In this document: piece after piece, positions 32,950 to 40,788 of the stretch
How positions within the stretch are numbered: the first letter of the stretch is position 1
How the letters are laid out: the number at the start of each line of letters is the position of its first letter
Assembly (NCBI RefSeq): GCF_014205055.1
Contig: NZ_JACHMS010000001.1
Location: 3,348,001 to 3,412,000 of the forward strand
From: Streptomyces luteogriseus
Lineage (GTDB): Bacteria > Actinomycetota > Actinomycetes > Streptomycetales > Streptomycetaceae
DNA length: 64,000 nt
Direction of reading: 5' to 3'
Program-made: the position numbers and the translations under genes
The notes under the pieces: generated by a model
What the model was told of the DNA's origin: nothing
What the model saw: only the letters and a program-made list of their open reading frames with translations
Database searches by the model: none

Positions 32950-34608
32950 TCAGCCGAGCCTGTCCGCCAGCGCCCGGAACTGCGCCCAGGACAGCTCGGG
33001 CTCGCCCGGGTCCCACAGCTTCTGGACGGTCGCCCGCAGCGGCATCCGGATCCCGGCCGCCACCTGGTCCTGCGTCTGGGAGTCCGCCAGGTCGCACCAG
33101 ACGGCGAAGGTCCCGCCGAGGATCTGGCCGTCGTAGCGCGCCGGCACGCCAGCGGTGCCGCGCAGCACCCGCGGTGTCCACTGCTCGTAGATCCGCTGCC
33201 CCGTCGGGTAGACGAAGGTCTGCGGCTCGCCGAGCACGTAGTACAGGAACTCGTCGTTGTAGTTGATCACCTTGCGGCCCGCCTGGAGGTACTCCAGGGG
33301 CGCCCGGGCGCCGATCTCCTTGCCGGTCCAGTAGGCGACCTGGATGTCCTTGGCGGCCTGCACGGAGGTGCCGCGGAAGAAGCCGTCGTTCCACGCCCGC
33401 GGGACGCGATCGTGCTTGCGGACGGTGTCGGCCCGGTCGTTCAGCCAGCCGGTCGTCAGGTCGGCGACCGTCGCGCCGGAGCCGTACTTCTCCTGGGCGG
33501 CCGCGGCCAGCTGGGGGAACGACGCCTCCGGGTCGGAGCGGACCAGCGCCTGGTACTCGTCGGCCCCGAGGTGCCAGGGCTTGCCGGGGAAGAGCCCCGC
33601 GTACTCGTTCAGCAGCTCGTCGACGATCTCGGCGCTCTCGGGCTTGGAGATGTCGATGGCGCCCTGCACAGCCGACCCCTGTGCGGTGCGCAGCTGCAGG
33701 TCGGGGTGGGCGCGGAGGACCGCGCCCAGGTGCCCGGGCGAGTCGATCTCGGGCACGACGGTGATGTGCCGGCTCTCCGCGAGGTCGACGATCTTCCGCA
33801 CCTGCGCCTTGGTCAGATGCGGCTGGGACACGATCTCCGGCTGCGCGTCGGACTCGATCCGGAAGCCCTGGTCGTCGGAGAAGTGCAGCCCCAGCTCGTT
33901 GTACTTCAGGTCGCCCAGTTCCCGGACCCGGTCCTCGATCCAGCCGGCCGTGAAGTTCTTGCGGGCGATGTCCAGCATGAACCCGCGCTGCGGCTTGGCC
34001 GGTTCGTCCTTCACCACGCCCTCGGGCGCCGTGCCGCCGTCGTGGGTCTCCTGCTTGAGCGTGCGGGTGCCGTAGAAGACCCCCGCGTCGGTGGGCCCGT
34101 CGATCTCCACCCGCCCGTCGCGCACGGTCATCGTGTACGACTCCGGGTTCGCGCCCTTGTCGCCGTTCAGCGCCAGCCGCAGGTCCCCGGCCTTCTTGTC
34201 GCCCTTCTCGCCCGCGTACGTCATCCCGAGCTCGCCGGCGACCAGCCGTCCCTCGTCGGCCAGCGCCGGGTCGTCCACGACCACCCGGTTGCCCTTCTCC
34301 GGCTGCCAGCCCGGGCCGCGCGCCGGCTCGTGGTCCCGTACGGCGGGGATGGTGCGGGGCGTCTCGGACAGGGGGTAGGAGCGGGTCGGGCTGGGGGCCG
34401 CTTCCGGTGCCCTGTCCGGGGGCGCCGCCGCGGTGGCGCCCTGCGAGGATCCGGCCTCCGATCCGGTGGACCCGCCGTCACCCCCCGAGGACGCCCAGAG
34501 CCCGAGACTCACCCCGGCCGCGACCACGACCAGGGCTACAGCCATGGCCACGACCAGCACCTGCCGCTGCTTCTCCTGCTTCGCCGTCCGGCGCCTGTGC
34601 TGACTCAC
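32950..34608 (-). CDS. Membrane-anchored beta-N-acetylhexosaminidase (GH20)
   Basis: Family 20 glycoside hydrolase, 552 residues, that removes terminal GlcNAc/GalNAc residues. It has a basic cytosolic start (MSQHRRRTAKQEKQRQ), one anchor helix (residues ~17-38), a Ser/Gly linker, a GH20b-like domain (to ~200), and the catalytic barrel from RGFMLDIARKNFTAGWIEDR. The acid/base pair is Asp350-Glu351 in WHLGADEYQ. VVPEIDSPGHLGAVLRAHPD is the conserved substrate loop. Acting outside the membrane, it could trim chitin fragments or wall polymers. ATG start at 34608. Confidence 0.94.
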   Translation of the reverse strand: MSQHRRRTAKQEKQRQVLVVAMAVALVVVAAGVSLGLWASSGGDGGSTGSEAGSSQGATAAAPPDRAPEAAPSPTRSYPLSETPRTIPAVRDHEPARGPGWQPEKGNRVVVDDPALADEGRLVAGELGMTYAGEKGDKKAGDLRLALNGDKGANPESYTMTVRDGRVEIDGPTDAGVFYGTRTLKQETHDGGTAPEGVVKDEPAKPQRGFMLDIARKNFTAGWIEDRVRELGDLKYNELGLHFSDDQGFRIESDAQPEIVSQPHLTKAQVRKIVDLAESRHITVVPEIDSPGHLGAVLRAHPDLQLRTAQGSAVQGAIDISKPESAEIVDELLNEYAGLFPGKPWHLGADEYQALVRSDPEASFPQLAAAAQEKYGSGATVADLTTGWLNDRADTVRKHDRVPRAWNDGFFRGTSVQAAKDIQVAYWTGKEIGARAPLEYLQAGRKVINYNDEFLYYVLGEPQTFVYPTGQRIYEQWTPRVLRGTAGVPARYDGQILGGTFAVWCDLADSQTQDQVAAGIRMPLRATVQKLWDPGEPELSWAQFRALADRLG

Positions 34609-34833
34609 ACGGCCAACCTAAAACCCGGGGCCGCTCGGCGCGCGTCCACCACGCGTTCCGAAACTCTCCCTCCCGGGTGAAAATTCAGGCATCCTTCGGA
34701 CACGCCGTGGTCGTACTCGATAGCGTGACGTCACATCTCTCACAACTTGCCCTGCCGACACACGTGACGCCCACGAGGACCCACGCTGCCTGCGCACCGT
34801 CTCCCAGACCTCCCCGGCCGCCTCGCCATACCG

Positions 34834-35328
34834 GTGGAGCACTTCAACGCAGCCTCCGAGGAGGACCTGGAGCAGGCCCTCCTCTCCTGCCTGCGCAGCC
34901 GCCGCTGGGCCGGGCGTGTCGCGGACCACCGTCCCTATCCGGACCTGGACTCCCTGCTGGCCGCGGCGGACGAGGCCGCCTACGACCTCGGCTGGTCCGA
35001 CCTCACCGAAGCACTGGCGGCCGAGCCGCTGCCCACGCTCCCGCCGGACAGCTACTCCGCGGCCCACACCGCCCTCAACGCGGCCCACGCCGCCTACGAG
35101 GCCCGCTTCGGACACGTGTTCGTCATCTGCCTGGACGGTTTGTCCCCGTCGGAGACCCTGGACCGCCTCCTCGCGGCCATCCGGTCACGATTGACCAACG
35201 ATCCCGAAGAGGAGCGGGCGGTCGTGGCCGATGAACTCCGGCGCCTGGCGAGCGGGCGGCTGGTCAGCGCCCTCAGGGCCGCGGGGAACTGCGCGAACAA
35301 CCACAGCGCACCCGCACCCGGCCGATAA
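34834..35328 (+). CDS. OHCU-decarboxylase-like protein with a repeat-derived C-terminus
   Basis: Protein of 164 residues related to 2-oxo-4-hydroxy-4-carboxy-5-ureidoimidazoline decarboxylase (ureide pathway). It starts MEHFNAASEEDLEQALLSCL and keeps the conserved end AAHAAYEARFGHVFVICLDG ... TNDPEEERAVVADELRRLAS. The catalytic AHPxLG segment normally found in the middle is replaced by ALAAEPLPTLPPDSY, so it may not be an active decarboxylase. The last ~20 residues (LRAAGNCANNHSAPAPGR) are encoded by the dispersed repeat at 35272-35322. The GTG at 34834 is the chosen start. TAGCGT at 34720 may be the -10 box. Confidence 0.78.
   Translation: MEHFNAASEEDLEQALLSCLRSRRWAGRVADHRPYPDLDSLLAAADEAAYDLGWSDLTEALAAEPLPTLPPDSYSAAHTALNAAHAAYEARFGHVFVICLDGLSPSETLDRLLAAIRSRLTNDPEEERAVVADELRRLASGRLVSALRAAGNCANNHSAPAPGR
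35272..35322. repeat. Dispersed Streptomyces repeat forming a gene's 3' end
   Basis: CTCAGGGCCGCGGGGAACTG followed by CGCGAACAACCACAGCGCAC matches, on the other strand, the element repeated six times at 8217-8469 (shared core CGCGGGGAACTGCGCG). It normally lies between genes. Here it overlaps the 3' end of the OHCU-like gene and supplies its stop region. Confidence 0.75.
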
Positions 35329-35424
35329 CAGGGCACCCCACCCCAGAAGCCGTTTCCGCTAGCCCGTACGCATGCCAGTTTGATCACACAGCCAGACCCC
35401 GGCGCAGCCCGGCCGCAACGCATC

Positions 35425-35430
35425 GCTACG
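35425..35430 (+). promoter_or_regulatory. Candidate -10 box for the sdhCDAB operon
   Basis: TACGAT lies 90 bases upstream of the sdhC start, in the gap 35329-35520. No clear -35 hexamer is seen, as is common in this group. This gap holds no gene. Confidence 0.4.
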
Positions 35431-35520
35431 ATGCTGGGGGCCGGTGGACCGTACCCGGCCGGGCCCGACCGACACACCAAGCCGGCGCGGCCCCAATCCC
35501 CGCTCCCGGAGGAAACTTCC

Positions 35521-35901
35521 GTGCCGGCTGGAACGCTGTACCGCGGCCGGGAAGGAATGTGGTCCTGGGTGGCTCATCGAGTCACCGGCGTCCTCATCTT
35601 CTTCTTCCTGTTCGTTCACGTGCTGGACACCGCTCTCGTCCGTGTGTCCCCGGAGGCCTACGACACCGTCGTGGCCACGTACAAGACGCCGATCGTCGCG
35701 CTGCTGGAGTACGGCCTCGTCGCCGCCATCCTCTTTCACGCGCTCAACGGTCTGCGCGTCATCGCTGTCGACTTCTGGATCAAGGGCGCCCGCTACCAGA
35801 AGCAGATGCTCTGGACCGTCGTCGCCCTGTGGGTCGTGCTGATGCTGGGGGCCATCTACCCCGTCCTCGGCCACGCCGCTCGTGAACTGTTCGGGAGCTG
35901 A
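35521..35901 (+). CDS. sdhC: Succinate dehydrogenase cytochrome b556 subunit
   Basis: Membrane anchor subunit of respiratory complex II, 126 residues, three helices. It starts MPAGTLYRGREGMWSWVAHR, with the family Ser-x-x-His-Arg-type motif (WVAHRVTGVLIFFFLFVHVL), and has FHALNGLRVIAVDFW with a likely heme-ligand His. The GTG at 35521 has GGAGGAAAC upstream; the frame is open earlier but not conserved. It heads sdhCDAB, with sdhD 5 bases downstream. Confidence 0.93.
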   Translation: MPAGTLYRGREGMWSWVAHRVTGVLIFFFLFVHVLDTALVRVSPEAYDTVVATYKTPIVALLEYGLVAAILFHALNGLRVIAVDFWIKGARYQKQMLWTVVALWVVLMLGAIYPVLGHAARELFGS

Positions 35902-35906
35902 CGCCA

Positions 35907-36389
35907 ATGTCCACGACTGAGAAGTCCGCTGCCGGTGTCGGCCCCGTCGAGGGTGGCGCCGTCTACACCGTCGACAACCCGGCGCCCTTCATCGAGGCCC
36001 CGCGCCAGCGCACCAAGAAGACCCCCAAGAGCACCCGGGGCAACTTCGAGCTGGCCGCCTGGCTGTTCATGCGCCTGTCGGGCGTGGTGCTGGTCGTCCT
36101 GGTTCTCGGCCACCTGCTGATCCAGCTCGTGCTGGACGGCGGCGTCTCCAAGATCGGCTTCGCCTTCGTGGCGGGCCGCTGGGCGTCCCCGTTCTGGCAG
36201 GTCTGGGACCTGCTGATGCTGTGGCTCGCCATGCTGCACGGCGCCAACGGCCTGCGCACGGTCATCAACGACTACGCGGAGCGCGCGAACACCCGGCTGT
36301 GGCTCAAGGGCCTGCTCTACACCGCCACGGTGTTCACCATCCTGCTGGGCACGCTGGTGATCTTCACCTTCGACCCGAACATCCGCTAG
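35907..36389 (+). CDS. sdhD: Succinate dehydrogenase hydrophobic anchor subunit
   Basis: Second membrane subunit of complex II, 160 residues. A ~55-residue hydrophilic leader ([20 protein letters not shown] marks the first helix) precedes three transmembrane helices; [20 protein letters not shown] holds a candidate heme-b His. It lies between sdhC and sdhA with short spacers, so it is certainly cotranscribed. Confidence 0.93.
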   Translation: MSTTEKSAAGVGPVEGGAVYTVDNPAPFIEAPRQRTKKTPKSTRGNFELAAWLFMRLSGVVLVVLVLGHLLIQLVLDGGVSKIGFAFVAGRWASPFWQVWDLLMLWLAMLHGANGLRTVINDYAERANTRLWLKGLLYTATVFTILLGTLVIFTFDPNIR

Positions 36390-36408
36390 GCACGGGGTTG
36401 CGAGAATC

Positions 36409-38163
36409 ATGAAGATCCACAAGTACGACACCGTCATCGTCGGCGCCGGTGGCGCGGGCATGCGCGCGGCCATCGAGTCCACGAAGCGCAGCCGCACCGC
36501 CGTGCTGACCAAGCTGTACCCCACCCGCTCCCACACGGGCGCCGCGCAGGGCGGCATGGCCGCCGCGCTCGCCAACGTGGAGGAGGACAACTGGGAGTGG
36601 CACACCTTCGACACGGTCAAGGGCGGTGACTACCTGGTCGACCAGGACGCCGCCGAGATCCTGGCGAAGGAGGCCATCGACTCGGTCCTGGACCTCGAGA
36701 AGATGGGCCTGCCGTTCAACCGCACGCCGAACGGCACCATCGACCAGCGCCGCTTCGGCGGTCACAGCCGCAACCACGGTGAGGCCCCGGTCCGCCGTTC
36801 CTGCTACGCGGCCGACCGCACCGGCCACATGATCCTCCAGACGCTGTACCAGAACTGCGTCAAGGAGGGCGTGGAGTTCTACAACGAGTTCTACGTCCTG
36901 GACCAGCTGATCACCGAGGTCGACGGCGTCAAGAAGTCGGCGGGCGTCGTGGCGTACGAACTCGCCACCGGCGAGATCCACGTCTTCCAGGCGAAGTCCG
37001 TGGTCTACGCGTCCGGCGGCTGCGGCAAGTTCTTCAAGGTGACGTCGAACGCGCACACGCTGACCGGTGACGGCCAGGCGGCCGTCTACCGCCGCGGGCT
37101 GCCGCTGGAGGACATGGAGTTCTTCCAGTTCCACCCGACCGGCATCTGGCGCATGGGCATCCTGCTGACGGAGGGCGCCCGCGGTGAGGGCGGCATCCTC
37201 CGCAACAAGGACGGCGAGCGCTTCATGGAGAAGTACGCGCCGGTCATGAAGGACCTCGCGTCCCGTGACGTCGTCTCCCGCTCCATCTACACGGAGATCC
37301 GTGAGGGCCGCGGCTGCGGTCCCGAGGGCGACCACGTCTACCTCGACCTCACGCACCTCCCGCCGGAGCAGCTGGACGCGAAGCTCCCGGACATCACGGA
37401 GTTCGCGCGCACCTACCTCGGCATCGAGCCCTACACGGACCCGATCCCGATCCAGCCCACCGCTCACTACGCCATGGGCGGCATCCCGACCAACGTCGAG
37501 GGTGAGGTCCTGGCGGACAACACCACGGTCGTCCCCGGTCTGTACGCGGCCGGCGAGGTCGCCTGCGTGTCCGTGCACGGCGCCAACCGCCTCGGCACGA
37601 ACTCGCTGCTGGACATCAACGTCTTCGGCAAGCGCGCGGGCATCGCCGCCGCCGAGTACGCGCAGAAGGCGGACTTCGTCGAGCTGCCGGAGAACCCGGC
37701 GGAGCTCGTGGTCGCGCAGGTGGAGCGGCTGCGCGACGCCACCGGCACCGAGCGGGTGGCGGAGCTGCGGCGTGAGCTGCAGGAGACCATGGACGCCAAC
37801 GTCATGGTGTTCCGCACCGAGCAGACGATCAAGACGGCGGTCGAGAAGATCGCGGAGCTGCGCGAGCGCTACAAGAACGTCTCGATCCAGGACAAGGGCA
37901 AGCGGTTCAACACGGACCTGCTGGAGGCCGTGGAGCTGGGCAACCTGCTCGACCTCGCCGAGGTCATGGCCGTCTCCGCGCTCGCCCGCAAGGAGTCGCG
38001 CGGCGGTCACTACCGCGAGGACTACCCGAACCGCGACGACGTCAACTTCATGCGGCACACCATGGCGTACCGCGAGGTCGGCGCCGACGGCTCCGAAACC
38101 GTCCGTCTCGACTACAAGCCGGTCGTCCAGACCCGCTACCAGCCGATGGAGCGTAAGTACTGA
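36409..38163 (+). CDS. sdhA: Succinate dehydrogenase flavoprotein subunit
   Basis: Catalytic subunit oxidising succinate to fumarate, 584 residues with covalent FAD. The dinucleotide fold is [20 protein letters not shown]. The flavinylation His lies in [20 protein letters not shown]. Active-site blocks are [20 protein letters not shown] and [15 protein letters not shown], with [20 protein letters not shown] near the C-terminal half. Length and motifs are those of a functional SdhA. Its TGA overlaps the sdhB ATG (TGATG). Confidence 0.98.
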   Translation: MKIHKYDTVIVGAGGAGMRAAIESTKRSRTAVLTKLYPTRSHTGAAQGGMAAALANVEEDNWEWHTFDTVKGGDYLVDQDAAEILAKEAIDSVLDLEKMGLPFNRTPNGTIDQRRFGGHSRNHGEAPVRRSCYAADRTGHMILQTLYQNCVKEGVEFYNEFYVLDQLITEVDGVKKSAGVVAYELATGEIHVFQAKSVVYASGGCGKFFKVTSNAHTLTGDGQAAVYRRGLPLEDMEFFQFHPTGIWRMGILLTEGARGEGGILRNKDGERFMEKYAPVMKDLASRDVVSRSIYTEIREGRGCGPEGDHVYLDLTHLPPEQLDAKLPDITEFARTYLGIEPYTDPIPIQPTAHYAMGGIPTNVEGEVLADNTTVVPGLYAAGEVACVSVHGANRLGTNSLLDINVFGKRAGIAAAEYAQKADFVELPENPAELVVAQVERLRDATGTERVAELRRELQETMDANVMVFRTEQTIKTAVEKIAELRERYKNVSIQDKGKRFNTDLLEAVELGNLLDLAEVMAVSALARKESRGGHYREDYPNRDDVNFMRHTMAYREVGADGSETVRLDYKPVVQTRYQPMERKY

Positions 38164-38942
38164 TGGCTACCCCTGTTCTGGACAAGGAAGACGCGGCCGG
38201 CAAGCCCGAGCCCGGTTTCGCCGACTCCCCCTACATCACGGTCACCTTCCGCATCCGCCGCTTCAACCCTGAGGTCGCGGCGGAGGCGGTGTGGGAAGAC
38301 TTCCAGGTGGAGATCGACCCCAAGGAGCGTGTCCTCGACGCCCTCCACAAGATCAAGTGGGACCTGGACGGCACTCTCACCTTCCGCCGTTCCTGCGCGC
38401 ACGGCATCTGCGGCTCGGACGCGATGCGGATCAACGGCAAGAACCGTCTTGCCTGCAAGACGCTGATCAAGGACATCAACCCCGAGAAGCCGATCACGGT
38501 CGAGGCCATCAAGGGCCTCACGGTCCTGAAGGACCTCGTGGTCGACATGGAGCCGTTCTTCCAGGCGTACCGCGACGTCATGCCCTTCCTCATCACGAAG
38601 GACACGAACGAGCCGACGCGTGAGCGGTTCCAGACGGCCGAGGACCGCGAGCGCTTCGACGACACGACGAAGTGCATCCTCTGCGCGGCCTGCACCACGT
38701 CGTGCCCGGTCTTCTGGAACGACGGCCAGTACTTCGGCCCGGCCGCGATCGTCAACGCGCACCGCTTCATCTTCGACTCGCGCGACGAGGCGGGTGAGCA
38801 GCGCCTGGAGATCCTCAACGACCGCGACGGCGTGTGGCGCTGCCGCACGACCTTCAACTGCACGGACGCGTGCCCGCGTGGCATCGAGGTCACGAAGGCG
38901 ATCGCAGAGGTGAAGCGTGCGCTGATCACGCGCCGCTTCTGA
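38163..38942 (+). CDS. sdhB: Succinate dehydrogenase iron-sulfur subunit
   Basis: Electron-transfer subunit of complex II, 259 residues. All three cluster sites are intact: the [2Fe-2S] ferredoxin-like loop RRSCAHGICGSDAM with a later CKTL, the [4Fe-4S] motif CILCAACTTSCPVFW, and the [3Fe-4S] region CRTTFNCTDACPRGIEV. Start overlaps sdhA. A strong terminator follows 19 bases after the stop and ends the operon. Confidence 0.97.
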   Translation: MATPVLDKEDAAGKPEPGFADSPYITVTFRIRRFNPEVAAEAVWEDFQVEIDPKERVLDALHKIKWDLDGTLTFRRSCAHGICGSDAMRINGKNRLACKTLIKDINPEKPITVEAIKGLTVLKDLVVDMEPFFQAYRDVMPFLITKDTNEPTRERFQTAEDRERFDDTTKCILCAACTTSCPVFWNDGQYFGPAAIVNAHRFIFDSRDEAGEQRLEILNDRDGVWRCRTTFNCTDACPRGIEVTKAIAEVKRALITRRF

Positions 38943-38961
38943 GGTCGACCGCTTGCGCCTT

Positions 38962-38994
38962 GAGGGCCCCGTTTCCGCTGGAGACGGGGCCCTC
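38962..38994 (+). terminator. Terminator of the sdhCDAB operon
   Basis: GAGGGCCCCGTTTCC (38962-38976) and GGAGACGGGGCCCTC (38980-38994) form a 15-bp stem (one G-U pair in RNA) with a 3-base loop, 19 bases after sdhB. There is no U-tract, but stem strength makes it a convincing terminator. Confidence 0.88.
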
Positions 38995-39000
38995 CGGCAT

Positions 39001-39412
39001 ATGCCACACCTTCGGGTGAGGGCTCCCGGAACGGACGCGCGAGTGGCATCCGACTATGCCATCCCCGACCTCGCGGTCGTGGACGCCGACTTCGAGGATC
39101 ACCACGTCGAGAACAACGCCTACGACCCGGTCTGCTTCCGCCTCGTGCTGGAGGTCACCTCCACGAACTGGAAGAACGACCTGAAGACGAAGGTCGCCGC
39201 CTACGCCGAGGCGAAGATCCCGGTCTACGTCGTCGTGGAACCGCAAGCACCAGCGGCTCCACGTCCTGACCAACCCGGTCGGAAGTACCTACGAAGGCCA
39301 CCGCCCGCACGCCTCCGGCGAGCTCGTCACTCTCCCGGACTCCATCGGCGCCAAGGTGACCCTCGACGTGGCGGAAATCCTCAAGGCCGGCCAGCCGAGG
39401 ACGAGCGACTGA
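39001..39412 (+). pseudogene. Uma2-family endonuclease remnant, 5'-truncated and frameshifted
   Basis: The first frame gives ASDYAIPDLAVVDADFEDHH and RLVLEVTSTNWKNDLKTKVA, the catalytic-type core of Uma2 (PD-(D/E)XK) proteins, then AYAEAKIPVYVVVEP. From about 39242 the homology continues in the next frame: RKHQRLHVLTNPVGSTYEGH ... GAKVTLDVAEILKAGQPRTSD, ending at 39412. One extra A in GTGGAACCGC (39236-39245) explains the shift. Normal family members have about 80-100 more N-terminal residues, which are absent. It is therefore read as dead. Confidence 0.8.
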
Positions 39413-39510
39413 GCCGCAGGACGAGGAACCGGCCAGATTCAGGCCGGTTCCGGCCACCTGTCGTATGGCTCCTGTGACCGATAGGGCCGGATGTCACGAG
39501 ACTGTCGCTC

Positions 39511-40284
39511 ATGACGCCCCTGAGGAAAGCCGCCGTCGCGCTCGTGGCCACGGCCGCCACGCTGCTGCCGGTATCCCCCACCGCCTCGGCAAGTCCCTCC
39601 CCGGTCCTCGCACGCGAGACCTTCGACCGCCTCCCCCTCGGCCCGGTCACCGAAGGCCGCGGGTGGACCACCGACACGTCCGACGGCAGCCTGACGATCG
39701 CCCGTTCGTCGTCCGGCCACGGCCGCGAACTCCGCATCCGCACCCAGGGCAACGGCCGCGCCTTCCTGGTCTTCCCCGACCTCAAGCCGCCCGGCAACAG
39801 CTTCTGGGCCCGGCTGCGACTGCGCGTGGACGCCTTCCCGACTGCCCCCGACTGGGCGCACTGGACCCTCGCGGAGGCGTCCGGTTCCGACTCCCCCACG
39901 CTCGTCCGGCCGCTCGGCGGACAGTACGCGCCCACGGAGAGTGGGAACTTCTACGGCGTCGGCTCCGACCTCGGACCGACCGGGGACTGGACGTCCTGGA
40001 AGACCTCGGCCCCGGCGAGGGCCGACACGTGGCAGTGCGTCGAGTTCCACCTGGACGCCACCGACAACCGCGTCACCGTCTACTTCGACGGGATACCCCA
40101 GCCCGACCTGACCGTATCCACCGACCGGCACGGCGGCACCTCGGACCCGTTCGTCTTCCCGTCCTTCGACCGGCTCAAGCTGGGCTGGCAGCTGTACCAG
40201 GCCGACCCGAGCCCGTCGTCGTACGAGGTGCGGATGGACGACATCGCGCTGAGTACGCGGCGGGTGGGGGGCTGTAAAGTCTGA
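39511..40284 (+). CDS. Secreted beta-rich protein of unknown function
   Basis: Exported protein of 257 residues. It has a clear Sec signal (PLRKAAVALVATAATLLPVS, cut near ASA) and a mature part looking like a jelly-roll/LamG-type lectin or lyase-like fold: ETFDRLPLGPVTEGRGWTTD, FWARLRLRVDAFPTAPDWAH, CVEFHLDATDNRVTVYFDGI and SYEVRMDDIALSTRR. A carbohydrate-binding role is possible, but no catalytic residues can be named. It lies between the Uma2 remnant and an integrase scrap, in a patch that looks like an old insertion site. Confidence 0.8.
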   Translation: MTPLRKAAVALVATAATLLPVSPTASASPSPVLARETFDRLPLGPVTEGRGWTTDTSDGSLTIARSSSGHGRELRIRTQGNGRAFLVFPDLKPPGNSFWARLRLRVDAFPTAPDWAHWTLAEASGSDSPTLVRPLGGQYAPTESGNFYGVGSDLGPTGDWTSWKTSAPARADTWQCVEFHLDATDNRVTVYFDGIPQPDLTVSTDRHGGTSDPFVFPSFDRLKLGWQLYQADPSPSSYEVRMDDIALSTRRVGGCKV

Positions 40285-40446
40285 GCGCGGAACCTGCGTG
40301 ATCGACCCCAACCAGAAGGGTCTGCCGCATGGATTCCCTGCAGACCCTGCTTCGTTCATCGTCATCGTTTCTGCGATTGCCGCGGCACCCGGCTGCTACA
40401 CCTTGTGCGAGCCTGCTCACTCTCGTGCTGAACACCGCCACGCAGC

Positions 40447-40542
40447 GGCCTCGAAGGCGTCGTCATCAAGGAACTCCTCGGCCACGCCCTCAACTCGACA
40501 GACACCCCCGACGACCCGCCCGCCGCTGCCACCGTCCGCTGA
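40447..40542 (+). pseudogene. Scrap of a tyrosine-recombinase (integrase) C-terminus
   Basis: One frame reads GLEGVVIKELLGHALNSTDTP and continues DDPPAAATVR before a stop at 40540-40542. IKELLGHA is the segment before the catalytic His/Tyr of phage-type integrases, but the following TxxxYAH region with the Tyr is missing. No start or upstream domain can be found. It is probably a leftover of a lost mobile element. The remaining sequence of 40285-40788 shows no gene. Confidence 0.4.
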
Positions 40543-40571
40543 CCTTGCCGTCAGCGTTGCCGTCAAACGGC

Positions 40572-40613
40572 GACAGGGCCCCCACCGGAGATCACTCCGG
40601 TGGGGCCCCTGTC
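40572..40613 (+). terminator. Long hairpin terminator
   Basis: Arms of 19 bases, 40572-40590 and 40595-40613, pair with one mismatch (core CCCCACCGGAG / CTCCGGTGGGG) around the loop ATCA. It follows the integrase scrap by 30 bases and faces the 3' end of the DUF4132 gene, so it may serve either strand. Confidence 0.8.
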
Positions 40614-40788
40614 CCTTCGCCTTCATTCCCCAAAAATTGCACCGAACAGGAATTGACAGAGGTGAACACGTGAAGCCTGGATGCATCGAATCAGGTACCA
40701 CGATTCGATCGATCCGCACGAAGATGTGGGGTCGCTGGAATCTTGTATGCAGCCGCAAGGACCTTGTCGAAGTCGGCCCCGGTCTCGT

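Noticed and set aside
40285..40788. tRNA or attachment site near the integrase scrap
   Set aside because: No cloverleaf or T-loop consensus could be found, and no flanking direct repeat was recognised.
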